Shown: piece by piece, positions 17,045 to 26,943 of the stretch
Position numbering within the stretch: the stretch's first letter is position 1
Layout: each line of letters begins with the position of its first letter
Assembly (NCBI GenBank): GCA_937625935.1
Contig: OW569363.1
Location: 372,001 to 436,000 of the forward strand
DNA: 64,000 nucleotides
Direction of reading: 5' to 3'
Origin: Tetramitus jugosus
Taxonomy: Eukaryota; Heterolobosea; Eutetramitea; Acrasida; Vahlkampfiidae
Translations under genes and position numbers: made by a program
Notes under the pieces: generated by a model
Told to the model about the DNA's origin: nothing
Databases searched by the model: none
The model's input: only the letters and a program-made list of their open reading frames with translations

Positions 17045-19009
17045 TTAGATTGATGGGATATCGTCACTGCTCTCTCTAGCACTACTCCTTGGTTTGAGGT
17101 CCAATCGTACGGGGGAGGCAGTAGGCGTAGATGATGTTGTGGTGGATGTGTTTGACTGGTCTGTGCTTGAGTCACTTGCCCGGAAGTCGCGAACCATGGA
17201 CTGTTTCGCTTGAAAACGATCCTTGTTTTGCTCACAGAACTCCTTCCAATAGCTTTGGCAATTGGAAATCAGACTGTCTCTGGTGTAAGTGTTTCTCACT
17301 AACTGGTCACACAAGAGCTTGATGCTGTCTTGGGTAGAATCATCAATGACATCTGGGTACAACACCTTCAATTGGGACCCAATAACGGGCATGTTCTCGC
17401 TGAGAAAGTCTCTCATCTCTATTGCCATTTGGTGGAACCGATGATTCTCGCCGCACTTGTCGGACACCATATACACCCAAGAGAAGAACAGAGCACATCT
17501 TCGAGGGAAACTACTCTCGTTGCCTTGCAAGTTTACACTTTTGCTCATCAAAGCTACGGAAGCAAAGATGGCATCTTGAATAAGACCGCAGTTCAGTAAC
17601 AAATCCTCTTCGTCAATCACCATCGTGTGTCCCTCATCATCTAAAATTCCCATCTCCAGTATATGACCGGCACATATATGCAATAGTAAGTCATGAATTT
17701 GGTAGTCCGGATGTAACCAGAGGACAGCAAACTCATCTATATCCAACGTCAAGGCTCCCAATAGTTTCATTGACAACATTTTGATCTCAAGATCTCTCAC
17801 GAACAATCCGTTGTAAACAATCAACGGCAGGGCTATTTGCTGGTCCGTTCCAAGATGTCGAATCATTGTTTGGTCTAAAACTTTCTTGAGAGGCTTCTCT
17901 GGTATTACACATAAAGTGTGAAATATAGAATAAAGCCTGACACATATCCTGAAACAAAGCTCACTTTCATCACTATTGTGCCACGTACTCTCATTCAATA
18001 ACTGTGTTTGATTGTATTGAAGAAGCAATAGAAAACTTCGAATAGTCAATCCCAATATGAATGGCTCGATAATTGACGAGCGATCCGGACCGTTTTCGAT
18101 GGTCGAACCAATGCATAACACATGATAGATAAAGTCACAACACCCAAGAATCGATGGAAAGAACTTATAGTTAAAGTATGATGTCATTCGTCTCACTATT
18201 GACTTAACATGGAGCAGGATTTCATTTCGTATGACTAACGATGTTAGGTTCTTTCGGTTGGAACAGTTGAGGAAGAATCGAGTGAGAGCAGTGATCATTC
18301 TTTGAAACATTGGTTGTCTCCATTCAAATTCTGCCCATTTCTCCCTCTTAATCAAATCAAAATTCAACTTGAGCACCTTGGATGTCGATTGAAGAAACTC
18401 ACGTTGATTCAAGGTGCTAATGTCTCTCCATATCTTTGGATCTTCTAAGAAAAGCTCTATGTAACAATTGTGTCGCAACTTATCACTTACGTGAGCTGCT
18501 GATTTGGTCATATATCTTTGCTCATACTGTTCACGAGTGATTCTTGGAAGCTCCATTCCTGTCAGGTAGGACACATAACCAATGTAATGTTCTAATGTAC
18601 ATATGTAGTGCTCCATTATGCCGTCATTATCCATCTCTGATGCATTGTCGATTGACTCACTGATAATATCCAACAATAGATGTTGATACCCTCGACATCT
18701 GGTCGTCGATGCCATATGAACGCAAGCTATTGCCCTGTTAATTGCGAAACGTAGCCAAACATTCACACTTTCCTCCCTGTTAAAAGTGAATACTAGGCTT
18801 GATAACGGTGTATATCCTACGTCTGCAATAGAATTCTGAGTTTGATTCTTCAATTGTTCAGCTCCTTCTTCAACGCTCTTCTTTGTTTCCTTCAACTTTT
18901 TCGTTAGATCCTGTATCTCCTTGACAAGTAGATCTTTCCTGTAGAACAGCGACCGAAATTGTGGTAGTTGCCCAACAAGTGGCGGTCTCTCCTTCATCTG
19001 CTGATTCAT
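17045..19009 (-). CDS. Unrecognised 654-aa protein, helical
   Basis: ATG at 19009 begins one open frame. A coiled-coil segment occupies about residues 22-55 (LLVKEIQDLTKKLKETKK and on). The central 450 residues are helix-rich with regular Leu/Ile spacing, suggestive of an armadillo/HEAT-type solenoid but without a clear repeat signature. The last 60 residues are Ser/Thr-rich and probably disordered. No catalytic motif is seen. It lies 103 bp downstream of the UBLCP1 stop in the same direction. Confidence 0.75.
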   Translation of the reverse strand: MNQQMKERPPLVGQLPQFRSLFYRKDLLVKEIQDLTKKLKETKKSVEEGAEQLKNQTQNSIADVGYTPLSSLVFTFNREESVNVWLRFAINRAIACVHMASTTRCRGYQHLLLDIISESIDNASEMDNDGIMEHYICTLEHYIGYVSYLTGMELPRITREQYEQRYMTKSAAHVSDKLRHNCYIELFLEDPKIWRDISTLNQREFLQSTSKVLKLNFDLIKREKWAEFEWRQPMFQRMITALTRFFLNCSNRKNLTSLVIRNEILLHVKSIVRRMTSYFNYKFFPSILGCCDFIYHVLCIGSTIENGPDRSSIIEPFILGLTIRSFLLLLQYNQTQLLNESTWHNSDESELCFRICVRLYSIFHTLCVIPEKPLKKVLDQTMIRHLGTDQQIALPLIVYNGLFVRDLEIKMLSMKLLGALTLDIDEFAVLWLHPDYQIHDLLLHICAGHILEMGILDDEGHTMVIDEEDLLLNCGLIQDAIFASVALMSKSVNLQGNESSFPRRCALFFSWVYMVSDKCGENHRFHQMAIEMRDFLSENMPVIGSQLKVLYPDVIDDSTQDSIKLLCDQLVRNTYTRDSLISNCQSYWKEFCEQNKDRFQAKQSMVRDFRASDSSTDQSNTSTTTSSTPTASPVRLDLKPRSSARESSDDIPSI

Positions 19010-19112
19010 TGCTTATTGCTGACCTCTCAGTTCTTTGAAGTTTAGATCTTGAGCAATCCGTTTTCTTGTACTCTGAAAAAGTCAATTACCATATTTGGAT
19101 TCCAACATTTAT

Positions 19113-20594
19113 TTACGATTTTCGCTGGACTCTTCCCTTACCTTCTCGAATGCTCTTACTCTTCGAAATGTAAAACTGTTTCAGCTCTTTCTTCCATTTA
19201 CGGTTATTACACTGACGCACATCGTCCACATGAGCAACAACATGGTTAAGGTACTTGGCTAGTCTCTTCAACTCTGTGTCTGTTTGCCTAGATTTGGCAC
19301 AGTCTTTGAATTGCTTAATCTTGATGCCATTGTGTGGATTCATAGCGAAATTGCGAGACAGATCATCGACATGAATCGTGTTCCGCGAGTGGTAAAATTG
19401 AGGAAACTTTGCATAAATGAACTGTAGTGGTTTCACATAGTGCTCTTTTCCTTGCTTTGTCTCGTTGTGTGTCCATTTGACCTTGAACATGCTGTCTTTA
19501 TCCAGAACAAAGTTAATTTTGTAGTCTGTGTGCGTCAATATACCCATATCTGTTAATTTACTCTCCACCCAGAGCCATTTAGTCTGACTCCAGAACACGA
19601 TGTCATAGTGTTGATAAATCTTTGTGAGAAATTCGTGAACAAACGGCCTCATATGCATCTCAATCGGGTGCTCTGACTCCCTCACGTGTTTGCAATCAAA
19701 TATAGTGTAGTCAATGTCTAGAACACACAATTTCTTTCCTTGTCTTGGTGCGTTGATTAAATGAACATGCACATGGTCTATAATGCGCGAAAGCTTTGTT
19801 AAATGGATAGGATCGCTGGCCAAGCTCTGAACACGATCAGCTGGAAAGTAATCGTGCTCTAAATCATCAATCACAAGTGGTAGTTCCTCCATTTGACTTG
19901 GGTCCTTGAAAATTTGATTGTCAGGTGTTCCAACGAGCATAAATCTCAACACAGATTTTCTAGGGTTTCCATTGTTAATGTCGGCGTCAGTATCCTCCTC
20001 TAACTCTCCTCGCTTTCTCTTGTTGGTCACACTACTACTACTACTATTTGCCTTCTGAACATCAAAAATACCACTTGATCTCAATGTAGCTCCACTTCTC
20101 TCCACAACTTGATTAACCACCACTACACTATCACTACTAGAAGTAACAGTAGCAGTCGTCGCGACTATATTTACAGCAGATGAGGAAGAGGCAGTAGAAG
20201 CAGTAGAAACACAAGAAGAAGAGCTAGCCTTCTGATTGACACTTCCGGAAGAGAACCACTTTCGCATCTTGAGGGACTTGGTAATCAGCTTTTGTCGATC
20301 CATGTGCACACGAGTCAACTGCCATAGCTTACACTTGAGGTCATAGACTGTGTGATCCAATGGGAACTCGAAGGAATATTCTTGACCATTGTGTTTGGCA
20401 ATCATGGTTGTGCTATCTAGTGTGATTGGTGGTAAGGTATTCACCACCAGATCACTACTGTCTTTTTCAACCACTGTTGTTTCCATCTGATGGTCAACAT
20501 TGTTACGACTGCTACTACTTGATATTGGTTGTTCTTCGTGATGGGTAATATGGTCGCCGTCGCATGCCGGGTCTGTCGTGAGTTCCTCTTTCAT
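19113..20594 (-). CDS. UBLCP1: Ubiquitin-like domain-containing CTD phosphatase (UBLCP1)
   Basis: UBLCP1 is a nuclear phosphatase that acts on the 26S proteasome and RNA polymerase II CTD. An N-terminal ubiquitin-like fold (about residues 55-115) includes YSFEFPLDHTVYDLK and LWQLTRV. A Ser-rich linker of about 100 residues is followed by the HAD/FCP domain: KKLCVLDIDYTIFD with the DxDxT nucleophile, MRPFVHEFL, IVFWSQTKWLWVESKL, and the HVDDLSRNF motif near the end. The UBL-first, phosphatase-second order and the MNPHNGIKI segment are diagnostic for the family. The linker makes it longer (493 aa) than the animal protein (about 318 aa). ATG at 20594. Confidence 0.92.
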   Translation of the reverse strand: MKEELTTDPACDGDHITHHEEQPISSSSSRNNVDHQMETTVVEKDSSDLVVNTLPPITLDSTTMIAKHNGQEYSFEFPLDHTVYDLKCKLWQLTRVHMDRQKLITKSLKMRKWFSSGSVNQKASSSSCVSTASTASSSSAVNIVATTATVTSSSDSVVVVNQVVERSGATLRSSGIFDVQKANSSSSSVTNKRKRGELEEDTDADINNGNPRKSVLRFMLVGTPDNQIFKDPSQMEELPLVIDDLEHDYFPADRVQSLASDPIHLTKLSRIIDHVHVHLINAPRQGKKLCVLDIDYTIFDCKHVRESEHPIEMHMRPFVHEFLTKIYQHYDIVFWSQTKWLWVESKLTDMGILTHTDYKINFVLDKDSMFKVKWTHNETKQGKEHYVKPLQFIYAKFPQFYHSRNTIHVDDLSRNFAMNPHNGIKIKQFKDCAKSRQTDTELKRLAKYLNHVVAHVDDVRQCNNRKWKKELKQFYISKSKSIREGKGRVQRKS

Positions 20595-20957
20595 GATCTG
20601 ATGGTTATTGTTCTGTTTCGTTTTTCTGTTTTTTGAAGGAATTATTTCTTTATTTTTGGACGAGGGCGGAGATTAGAGGTGTTGATTGTATTGAGACAAA
20701 GCCATCACATCTTCCCCGAGGCCAAACAAGAATCACTTGAATTTGAAAAAATTTAACTTTGTCTGGCATTGCCTTTTGTTGCTTGGAGGACAACTCTGGA
20801 ATTTGAGGGCTTTGATTATGTATTGGGCAGAAGGAGTGGCGAACAGACAAACACACTTACATGTTCTGTTCTTCCATCATGCATTTGCACATCAACACGA
20901 CCGCAAGAGCACATTCCATTATTTGGTGAGAGGGAGATTAATCGTTTCCCTTTAATT
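20595..20957. other. Intergenic region without gene
   Basis: Upstream of the UBLCP1 start and downstream of the PROPPIN stop. Only short frames lacking ATG starts are present; I see nothing else. Confidence 0.5.
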
Positions 20958-22332
20958 CTATTCAGCATAAATAGGGTTCAAATCAGCCCATGGAATCCTG
21001 CTCTTGCTCACAAATGGTTCAGTGTTTGGCTTCTCCAAATCAAACTCAATCTTGATCAACTCACCAAATCCATTCACTACTTTTACAACATTGTTCGATG
21101 ATCCAAAACAACAAATGGCAGGTCCACGAATACCCTTGCACTCTGCAATACTCCACTCTGAATTGACCCACTCTGAACTGTACACATAATTGACGAATGA
21201 GAGAGCAGATGTTCGGTTTGGTGCTCTAGGTTCACCTCCCACGGCAAACAAGTGAACTGTTCCGTGATCAGAGCACGCGCACAGATAATTGGAATCATCA
21301 CTGAACGCAATCGAAAAGATTTCGGCCGTAGTGGATCCCCGTCTCACTTCCTTCAACTTTTGTCCCGTTGCCGTATCAAAAATCCTAATCAACGTTCCAG
21401 TTTCACTCGCAGTGGCCAACCTTGTTCCATCTCTGCTCAGTGCAATCTGTGAAATTCCACTCTTGTGTGCTTCAATGTCAGTCACTGTTTCTCCACTACC
21501 ACTTCCACCAGTGCCAGTAGTGGTACTGCTGCTACTGCTGCTCTCACCACTCTTACTATTGTCAGTCTTGTTGTTGGATGCTTGTTGTTGTTGTTGTTGA
21601 ATTCTGACCAATCGCACAGTACCGAGCTTTGGTGATGGGAATGCGAGTACAGTGTGTTCCGTGTCTGCGTTCAACGCAAAAATGCCCTTTGGATTCGGTG
21701 CTGTCTCAAACGAATCAATCTCCTTCAGATCATAGTTGTAAACAGTGATGAGACCGTCCATGACAGCAGTGACACTGTTACGGTGCAATCGAACTGCCCT
21801 CACCTTTCTTGGACAATCCAGTTGAGCAATGCATTGCTTTTTCTGATCTTCAAAGATCATGATTTTATTGGGCGGGAATTCTGGTTGACTTCCACCGCCA
21901 ACCAGAGCAAAAATATTGGAAGTGAATAGGACATCGACAATACCAATGCCTCCATGCTTGAACACTGTTTCATACAACAATAACAATTGTCAGTTTCACT
22001 GCTGCTCATGATGATGATGATGATAAACATCAAAAAAAAAATTATGTTGTTGTTGACTTACGATGAAAGGTTTTTTGGGTGTAGTTATTGGTGGAAAAGA
22101 CATGGAATCCTCTCTGAGTTCCCACACACAATAAGCTATTGATTTGATTGAATCCAATGTATAGCATTTGAATGCCCTGGGGTATATATTTTACTAGTTG
22201 TTCTTTTTGTAGCTCATCTGCGGCTAACTCCTGACTCAATGTCATATTTGTTGTTGTGTCTGTGCTGTTGTTATTATTGTTGAGCTCTTGATTTTCTTGA
22301 TCCTTGTTGTGATATTGAAACAGATTATACAT
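20958..22332 (-). CDS. WDR45B: PROPPIN beta-propeller, WIPI3/WDR45B (Atg18-like), 2 exons
   Basis: PROPPINs bind PI3P and PI(3,5)P2 on membranes in autophagy and endolysosome traffic. Exon 1 is 22062-22332 and exon 2 is 20958-21964; the 97-nt intron has GTAAGT and AACAG, and phase is kept (CAT C | TG TTC). The joined 425-aa product has GFNQ, then VDVLFTSNIFALVGGG, PPNKIMIFEDQKK, PSPKLGTVRLV, HKSGISQIALSRDGTRLATASETGT split across blades, and the lipid-binding motif as VRRGS, where the paired arginines are kept and the first Phe/Leu is Val. The ALVGGG...PPNK order is nearest WIPI3/WIPI4. A Ser/Thr/Gln-rich insertion lies at about 215-250. Confidence 0.93.
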
Positions 22333-22850
22333 GTTGATGATTATAATGATGGGAGTTGTTGTTGAGAAGGAGAAGGATGATACGACTAGTAGAGTAGTAG
22401 TAGAAGAAAGCTATTTCTTTGGCGTTGGTGGTGTGCTTTTTTGAAATGTTGTTGTTGCGCGTTTTTTTTGAGGTGGTTTTCTGTTGTTGTGTTTCTTGGC
22501 AGTTCGTTCTTTTGGGACGTAGCTTGAGCTTTTTTTAGGTTGGAATCTAATTTTTATGCTTCTACTTGGGCAAGAGTCGTGCTCTGGATTGAGGTGTTGG
22601 ATTATTTTTCTGCAGAGGATGACAACTGGGAAAAGGGTCCTTGTGTGGTGAGATGTGTAAGTTACATAGTCACTATAGTAACTTAAGTCAGGTAGATTCC
22701 ACACTTTCGTTCTCGCAAGCAGCACACGGAACTATCGGTGTTTTTTTCGGTTGTTTTGCCGCGTTTTCCCGTCGATAAAAGTTTATTCACACAAGAGAAA
22801 GAAGATCTAACAACAACTCGAAGAAGCAAACAACAACCCACACGCGCAAA
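22333..22850. promoter_or_regulatory. Divergent promoter region between PROPPIN and small TIM genes
   Basis: A minus-strand open frame at 22411-22725 has no ATG start, so I treat the interval as non-coding. It probably holds both promoters and the CAAC-rich leader of the TIM gene. Confidence 0.4.
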
Positions 22851-23202
22851 ATGTTCAGAAATCCAGCACAAAACAGAGTCATGCAAAAGACTACCGATGA
22901 GGAGCGTATTCAAGCCCTCAGAACCCAAAGACAAACGTAAGCTTTTTTCGAAATGAAAATTGTTTTTTTTTGATGGTCACAAATAGCTAACACGCAACTT
23001 GTTTGTGCTATGTGGAATTTGTTACAGTTTGAATGTTCAAAAGAGCTCCCTAGATAAAACCAAAACATGCTTTGAATTGTGTGTTCTTCAACCAGAATCT
23101 GCAAGATTTGAACCAAAGGATAAGAAATGCTTCACAAATTGTATCTCAAGCTTGTTTGACTCTATGCAATTAGTTGTTTCTGTCATATCTCAAGAAAAGT
23201 AA
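22851..23202 (+). CDS. Small TIM chaperone (Tim8/9/10/13 family), 2 exons
   Basis: Small TIM proteins are hexameric chaperones of the mitochondrial intermembrane space that guide hydrophobic precursors. Exon 1 (22851-22936) encodes MFRNPAQNRVMQ and on. A 91-nt intron with GTAAGC and TTACAG follows, and exon 2 (23028-23202) restores the frame. The joined protein is 86 aa, and exon 2 carries the twin CX3C motif: CFELC, 15 residues, CFTNC. The four Cys form two disulphides through Mia40 oxidation in known members. Size and spacing fit the family; which of the four paralogues it is cannot be said. The intron hides the gene from simple frame searches. The gene is convergent with the next one, with 37 bp between stops. 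Confidence 0.88.
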
Positions 23203-23239
23203 TTTTTTTCAAATTCTCAAGTCTCTTCTTGTTTTGTTG

Positions 23240-24163
23240 TTAGAATGGCTGAGAGCCTGGTATTTTATGTGTTTGTTGTTTCACGTTGTCAAATATTTGT
23301 GCATTGTTGGCGTACTGTTGGCTTTCTTCTTCGTCTTGTATCTGTTCCCTGACTGTACAGATTCGTTTCTTGTTGTAATGGGCGAAAAAGGAGATGATTT
23401 CACTCTCCTTCTTAAATTGGTCGAGTTGCTTCTCGCAACGAGCAATCCTCTCGCTGCTGAAACGAGGATTGTTTGCTCGTAGATAGAGAGCCATGTGCAT
23501 TGCACATGATTGAGTAGCATCTCTGAACGGATACATTCTTCTGTGGCGAGAACATTCAACAATTGCCTTTGTCATGAGTTCCATACTCTTGTGATCTAAA
23601 CCTAACTCGGTACATAATTGATCATTGTTATCACTACTCATTAGTTGGGCTATGGTCTGATAAGGATAACTATTCGTCTTGGCCCTAGTTAGAGTCAGCT
23701 CTCTTTCCTGTTCAATCACCATACTGCACATTAACTGTAACAATGTTGTTCCATAGGACGAAAGTGAGTCAGAGTGAAGATTTACAATCAACCATTGAGA
23801 CAATTTCGAGTTATTCTTGCAGTATTCTTTGATTTTCAACTCCATGCTTCGAAGCCACAAAGCTTGGTCACTAGCAGGACTCAAGAACAACACTAGAGCA
23901 CATGGTGTCTCAAGATTTTGCAATTCTTGCTCATATCGATTCAACATTAGTTCTCCAAAGGTGTCTTCTTCGCTCTCATCCAATGGAACAGCCATTATTG
24001 GAACTTCGACCCCCTCGTGTAACGATTGTTGAGAGGAAATGGCGAATTCAAAGGTGGTGCTTCCTATTGAGTAGCTACGACCCCTCAAATCGAGTAGTTG
24101 TTGCACTAATGAGGTTCCTGTCGAATCATGAGATAAGATCTTTATTTTCACAAATCTGTTCAT
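23240..24163 (-). CDS. Unrecognised protein, 307 aa
   Basis: I chose ATG at 24163 (MNRFVKIKIL). The open frame extends to an ATG at 24289, but those 42 codons contain a perfect GC-rich palindrome at 24209-24224 that looks like a promoter element, so they may be leader. The protein has an alpha/beta pattern (ALVLFLSPASD, LSQWLIVNLHSDSLSS) and a charged C-terminal helix. No domain or catalytic motif is recognised. Confidence 0.65.
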   Translation of the reverse strand: MNRFVKIKILSHDSTGTSLVQQLLDLRGRSYSIGSTTFEFAISSQQSLHEGVEVPIMAVPLDESEEDTFGELMLNRYEQELQNLETPCALVLFLSPASDQALWLRSMELKIKEYCKNNSKLSQWLIVNLHSDSLSSYGTTLLQLMCSMVIEQERELTLTRAKTNSYPYQTIAQLMSSDNNDQLCTELGLDHKSMELMTKAIVECSRHRRMYPFRDATQSCAMHMALYLRANNPRFSSERIARCEKQLDQFKKESEIISFFAHYNKKRICTVREQIQDEEESQQYANNAQIFDNVKQQTHKIPGSQPF

Positions 24164-24208
24164 TCGCAGCTTACAGATAGATGTCTGGTTGTGGAGTGTC
24201 GTAAAAGC

Positions 24209-24224
24209 AGTTTGGCGCCAAACT
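24209..24224. promoter_or_regulatory. 16-bp palindrome AGTTTGGCGCCAAACT (E2F-like)
   Basis: It is a perfect inverted repeat with a TTTGGCGC half-site resembling the E2F/DP consensus TTTSSCGC. It lies 46 bp upstream of the chosen ATG at 24163. Function is inferred. Confidence 0.5.
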
Positions 24225-24444
24225 CGCACCACAAACAAGGAAAATTGAGAAAAAAGAAAAGATCCAGAACTCATTCTGTGACATCTCATTTTGTAAGAAA
24301 TTTTCTAAAGTTAGAATACAAGACGCCAGAAATACAACACGTTTTCATCACATAAACCATCCATGACCATCTAGAAAAACTTGAAAAACAGTCAATAGGG
24401 CTCATATACACATTTCAGCAACCTTTATAAACCGTCAATTCATC

Positions 24445-24837
24445 ATGGTCGAAAAAGATCCACAAATCACTGTCAACGAACAAGATTTCAAGAATGCACA
24501 CCCAGCAGACAAGTACGATGAAGAAGATGATGAAGTGTATGATGATGGGCGATTGAGAGAAGCCGTTGTCGTGCTCAACTGGGACACAGATGCTCTTAGT
24601 CAAAAGAAAAAGTCAAAGGACAACATTGTGGAATACATTGAAACACATGGGGGTGTGTCGGTGAAACAATCAGACAATGTCTTCGTCTTTGGATCAGAAG
24701 AAGACATATTTGATTGCTTCAGAGATATGAAACAAAAGTATCCATGGATTTCAGACTCGAAATCAAAAATCATGGATCCTCTCATTGTGAGTGCACCAAA
24801 AGCTGGTCACTTTGAGTATGCAGATCAATTGCTATAA
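24445..24837 (+). CDS. Hypothetical acidic protein, 130 aa
   Basis: ATG at 24445 follows an AT-rich leader. The N-terminal third is very acidic (DEEDDEVYDDG); the rest alternates strand and helix (VVVLNWDTDALSQ, NVFVFGSEEDIFDCFRDM). I do not recognise it. It ends 67 bp before the stop of the convergent REP gene. Confidence 0.7.
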   Translation: MVEKDPQITVNEQDFKNAHPADKYDEEDDEVYDDGRLREAVVVLNWDTDALSQKKKSKDNIVEYIETHGGVSVKQSDNVFVFGSEEDIFDCFRDMKQKYPWISDSKSKIMDPLIVSAPKAGHFEYADQLL

Positions 24838-24904
24838 TTGTCGATGAAGAATTGAATAAATACTTCAGTTGCATAAATATTGTGTTTACGTACAATCCAA
24901 AGAA

Positions 24905-26851
24905 TTAAGAGGACTCTTGTTCGGCGGAAATTGGTTCGTTGCTGCTCGTTGTGGTTTCGCTCGATGATTCAACAGCATCGTTGGTGGCATCTGCTGCATT
25001 TTCAGTTGGTGTCTCACTTGTTGTTGAATTTTCAGAAAAGGACTCTTCTTGTAGAATTTCTTGCTGTTGAATGGATTGTTGATCAATACCGAGCATTCTG
25101 GCGTCTTCATCAATGATTTGGTTCGTCAAGTTCTCTTCTGGATCTGGCAACTTTTCAATGAAGTCAAGGTCTTCGCCACACAATTTGTAAAAGATGGCCT
25201 TTGCTTCTGACACTGTATCTTCCATATCCAAATAAATATCAGCATCTTTGCAAACGAATACATTCGAGTATTGAGAGAGCTCATTCTGGGATGGGTCTCT
25301 AACGTACTGAGTATAATGAACATCGTAGATAATCTTGGCAACAGGTGAGGGTACTTGAGCTTTCTCCTCTGCGAGTTCATCTTGATCCTCCTCCTTTTGT
25401 TCGTTTTGTTCGTTTGTGTATTGATTATTCAATTTCTCCCTCTTTTCATACAGGAATCTCTGCACAGCAGCATTCATGACTTCTTGGGCAGCTTGGTGTT
25501 CTCCGATTTTGCTTCTCATTTGGAATGAAATGACAAAGCAGTCTTTTGGTGCGGTGGCACTTCTCTGAGACAATTGTACAATGGTGATAGCAGTGGTCTG
25601 CTTTTCTGATATCGTTCCTGGTGGTAAAATGGCAATATGGGCACCATCATCATCTGCTACAATCCTGAACGTAGTTAGCACCACGCGTCTGCTGATCATC
25701 TCACAATTCTCAGTATCCAATGAAGAATCACTGAGTCGATAGTCATTGTTCAAGATAAGAGTGCCACATGTGAGTGCTTGTTTCTCAGTACATACGACTC
25801 CAGTGACTTCCTGTGCGCTACTGTCATTGTTCACAGACAAAGATTGTACACCTCTTCTCAATACGTAGGTACCAGAATAGACTGCTCCAACTCGACAGAA
25901 CGCCTGACTCAACTCACTGATACCATACATGGGATAAAGGAAAGCAGAATTTCCATACTTGCCCAGAGAGTTCATGTAACGCTCAATGCGCTTCATACCC
26001 TCGGCGGCGCTCACACATTCATCTTTAGAGTCCAGCATGGCAATCGCATAAACGATAAAGTTTTCCAAAACAGTGGAAAGCTTGTGACTCTTTCTCAAAA
26101 ATTGAATAAATGATTGTTCGCTTGAGATTTGCTTTCTGCTCTCACTGTTTTCATCACTTTGTTGATATTCGAGACAAAACTTTAAGAATTTGCCCAAGTA
26201 CAGCTTATCCATTCTAGAAATGAACGAATTGCTCATAATTTCACCCTTTGTACAGGGAACTCTCTGGAAGGAGCCTTGATCAGCTATGAACAACTGAACA
26301 GAGTCAATAAGCTTGAATTCCATGTATCTGCCAACAGACGACTTGACCAGAAGTGGAACGAGATTGACATTGGAGTAAATGAGCTTGTTCACGAGATCAA
26401 TGTTAAATCTTCTTGCTTCTCTGGATGTGAGATATTCCTCTAGTGTTGGTTCAGGGCCATATTGGTAGGAGCAATTCACTGCACGGTATGCATCTTGATA
26501 GCTCAGAGCCTTGTTTTCTGTTGCTTCATCAACTGTGTTTTCACCAGTGATACTCACAGAGGTTTGCTGATGATCGAGCTTGCTTTGAAACATTGAGTTT
26601 AGCTCACTGAGAGACAAAGTGCGATATTGGCCACCATAGTAATCATTAGGGTCCAGTTGTAACACAGTTTTTCCCGCCCTTGTTAGCGCGCTAATTATTG
26701 TATGCAATGATTGTTGTATGAGTCAAATTGTCCGATACTGTTTTGGCGCCAAAATTTCAAAGCATCAAAAAACTTACCCTCCTAGCATACTCTCGACCAT
26801 GCCTGTTCCGACAATGATGATATCATAATTTGTCTCTTCCAATTGTGCCAT
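24905..26851 (-). CDS. CHM: Rab escort protein (REP/CHM/Mrs6), 2 exons
   Basis: REP presents new Rab GTPases to geranylgeranyl transferase II and carries them to membranes. Exon 1 (26778-26851) encodes MAQLEETNYDIIIVGTGMVE, the GDI/REP nucleotide-fold start. The 87-nt intron has GTAAGT and ATTAG; exon 2 (24905-26690) continues G ALTRAGKTVLQLDPNDYYGG in frame. Later come KLIDSVQLFI, VPCTKGEIMSNSFISRMDKLYL (split by eye), and YPMYGISELSQAFCRV, the GDI superfamily core. At 619 aa, with a long insert and tail, it is REP rather than the 450-aa GDI. The C-terminal 80 residues are Ser/Thr/Glu-rich. The first exon is missed if only the long frame is read. Confidence 0.93.
26741..26754. promoter_or_regulatory. 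14-bp palindrome TTTTGGCGCCAAAA inside the REP intron
   Basis: A perfect inverted repeat with E2F-like half-sites. It lies within the REP intron, 37 bp from the donor, and near the 92-bp divergent promoter shared with LCMT1. A related GGCGCCAAAA overlaps the LCMT1 start at 26946. Confidence 0.5.
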
Positions 26852-26943
26852 TTGTTTACTTTGCAATCAATGGTTCGTTGTTCTTGTTTTTTGTTCAGTT
26901 GCGGTGTTTGTTTTGGATTCAGCTGAATTTTTCCGATGTTCCT

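Noticed and set aside
22411-22725. Minus-strand 104-aa basic frame
   Set aside because: No ATG start in the frame; it is a translation of an AAC/AAA-rich leader and promoter region.
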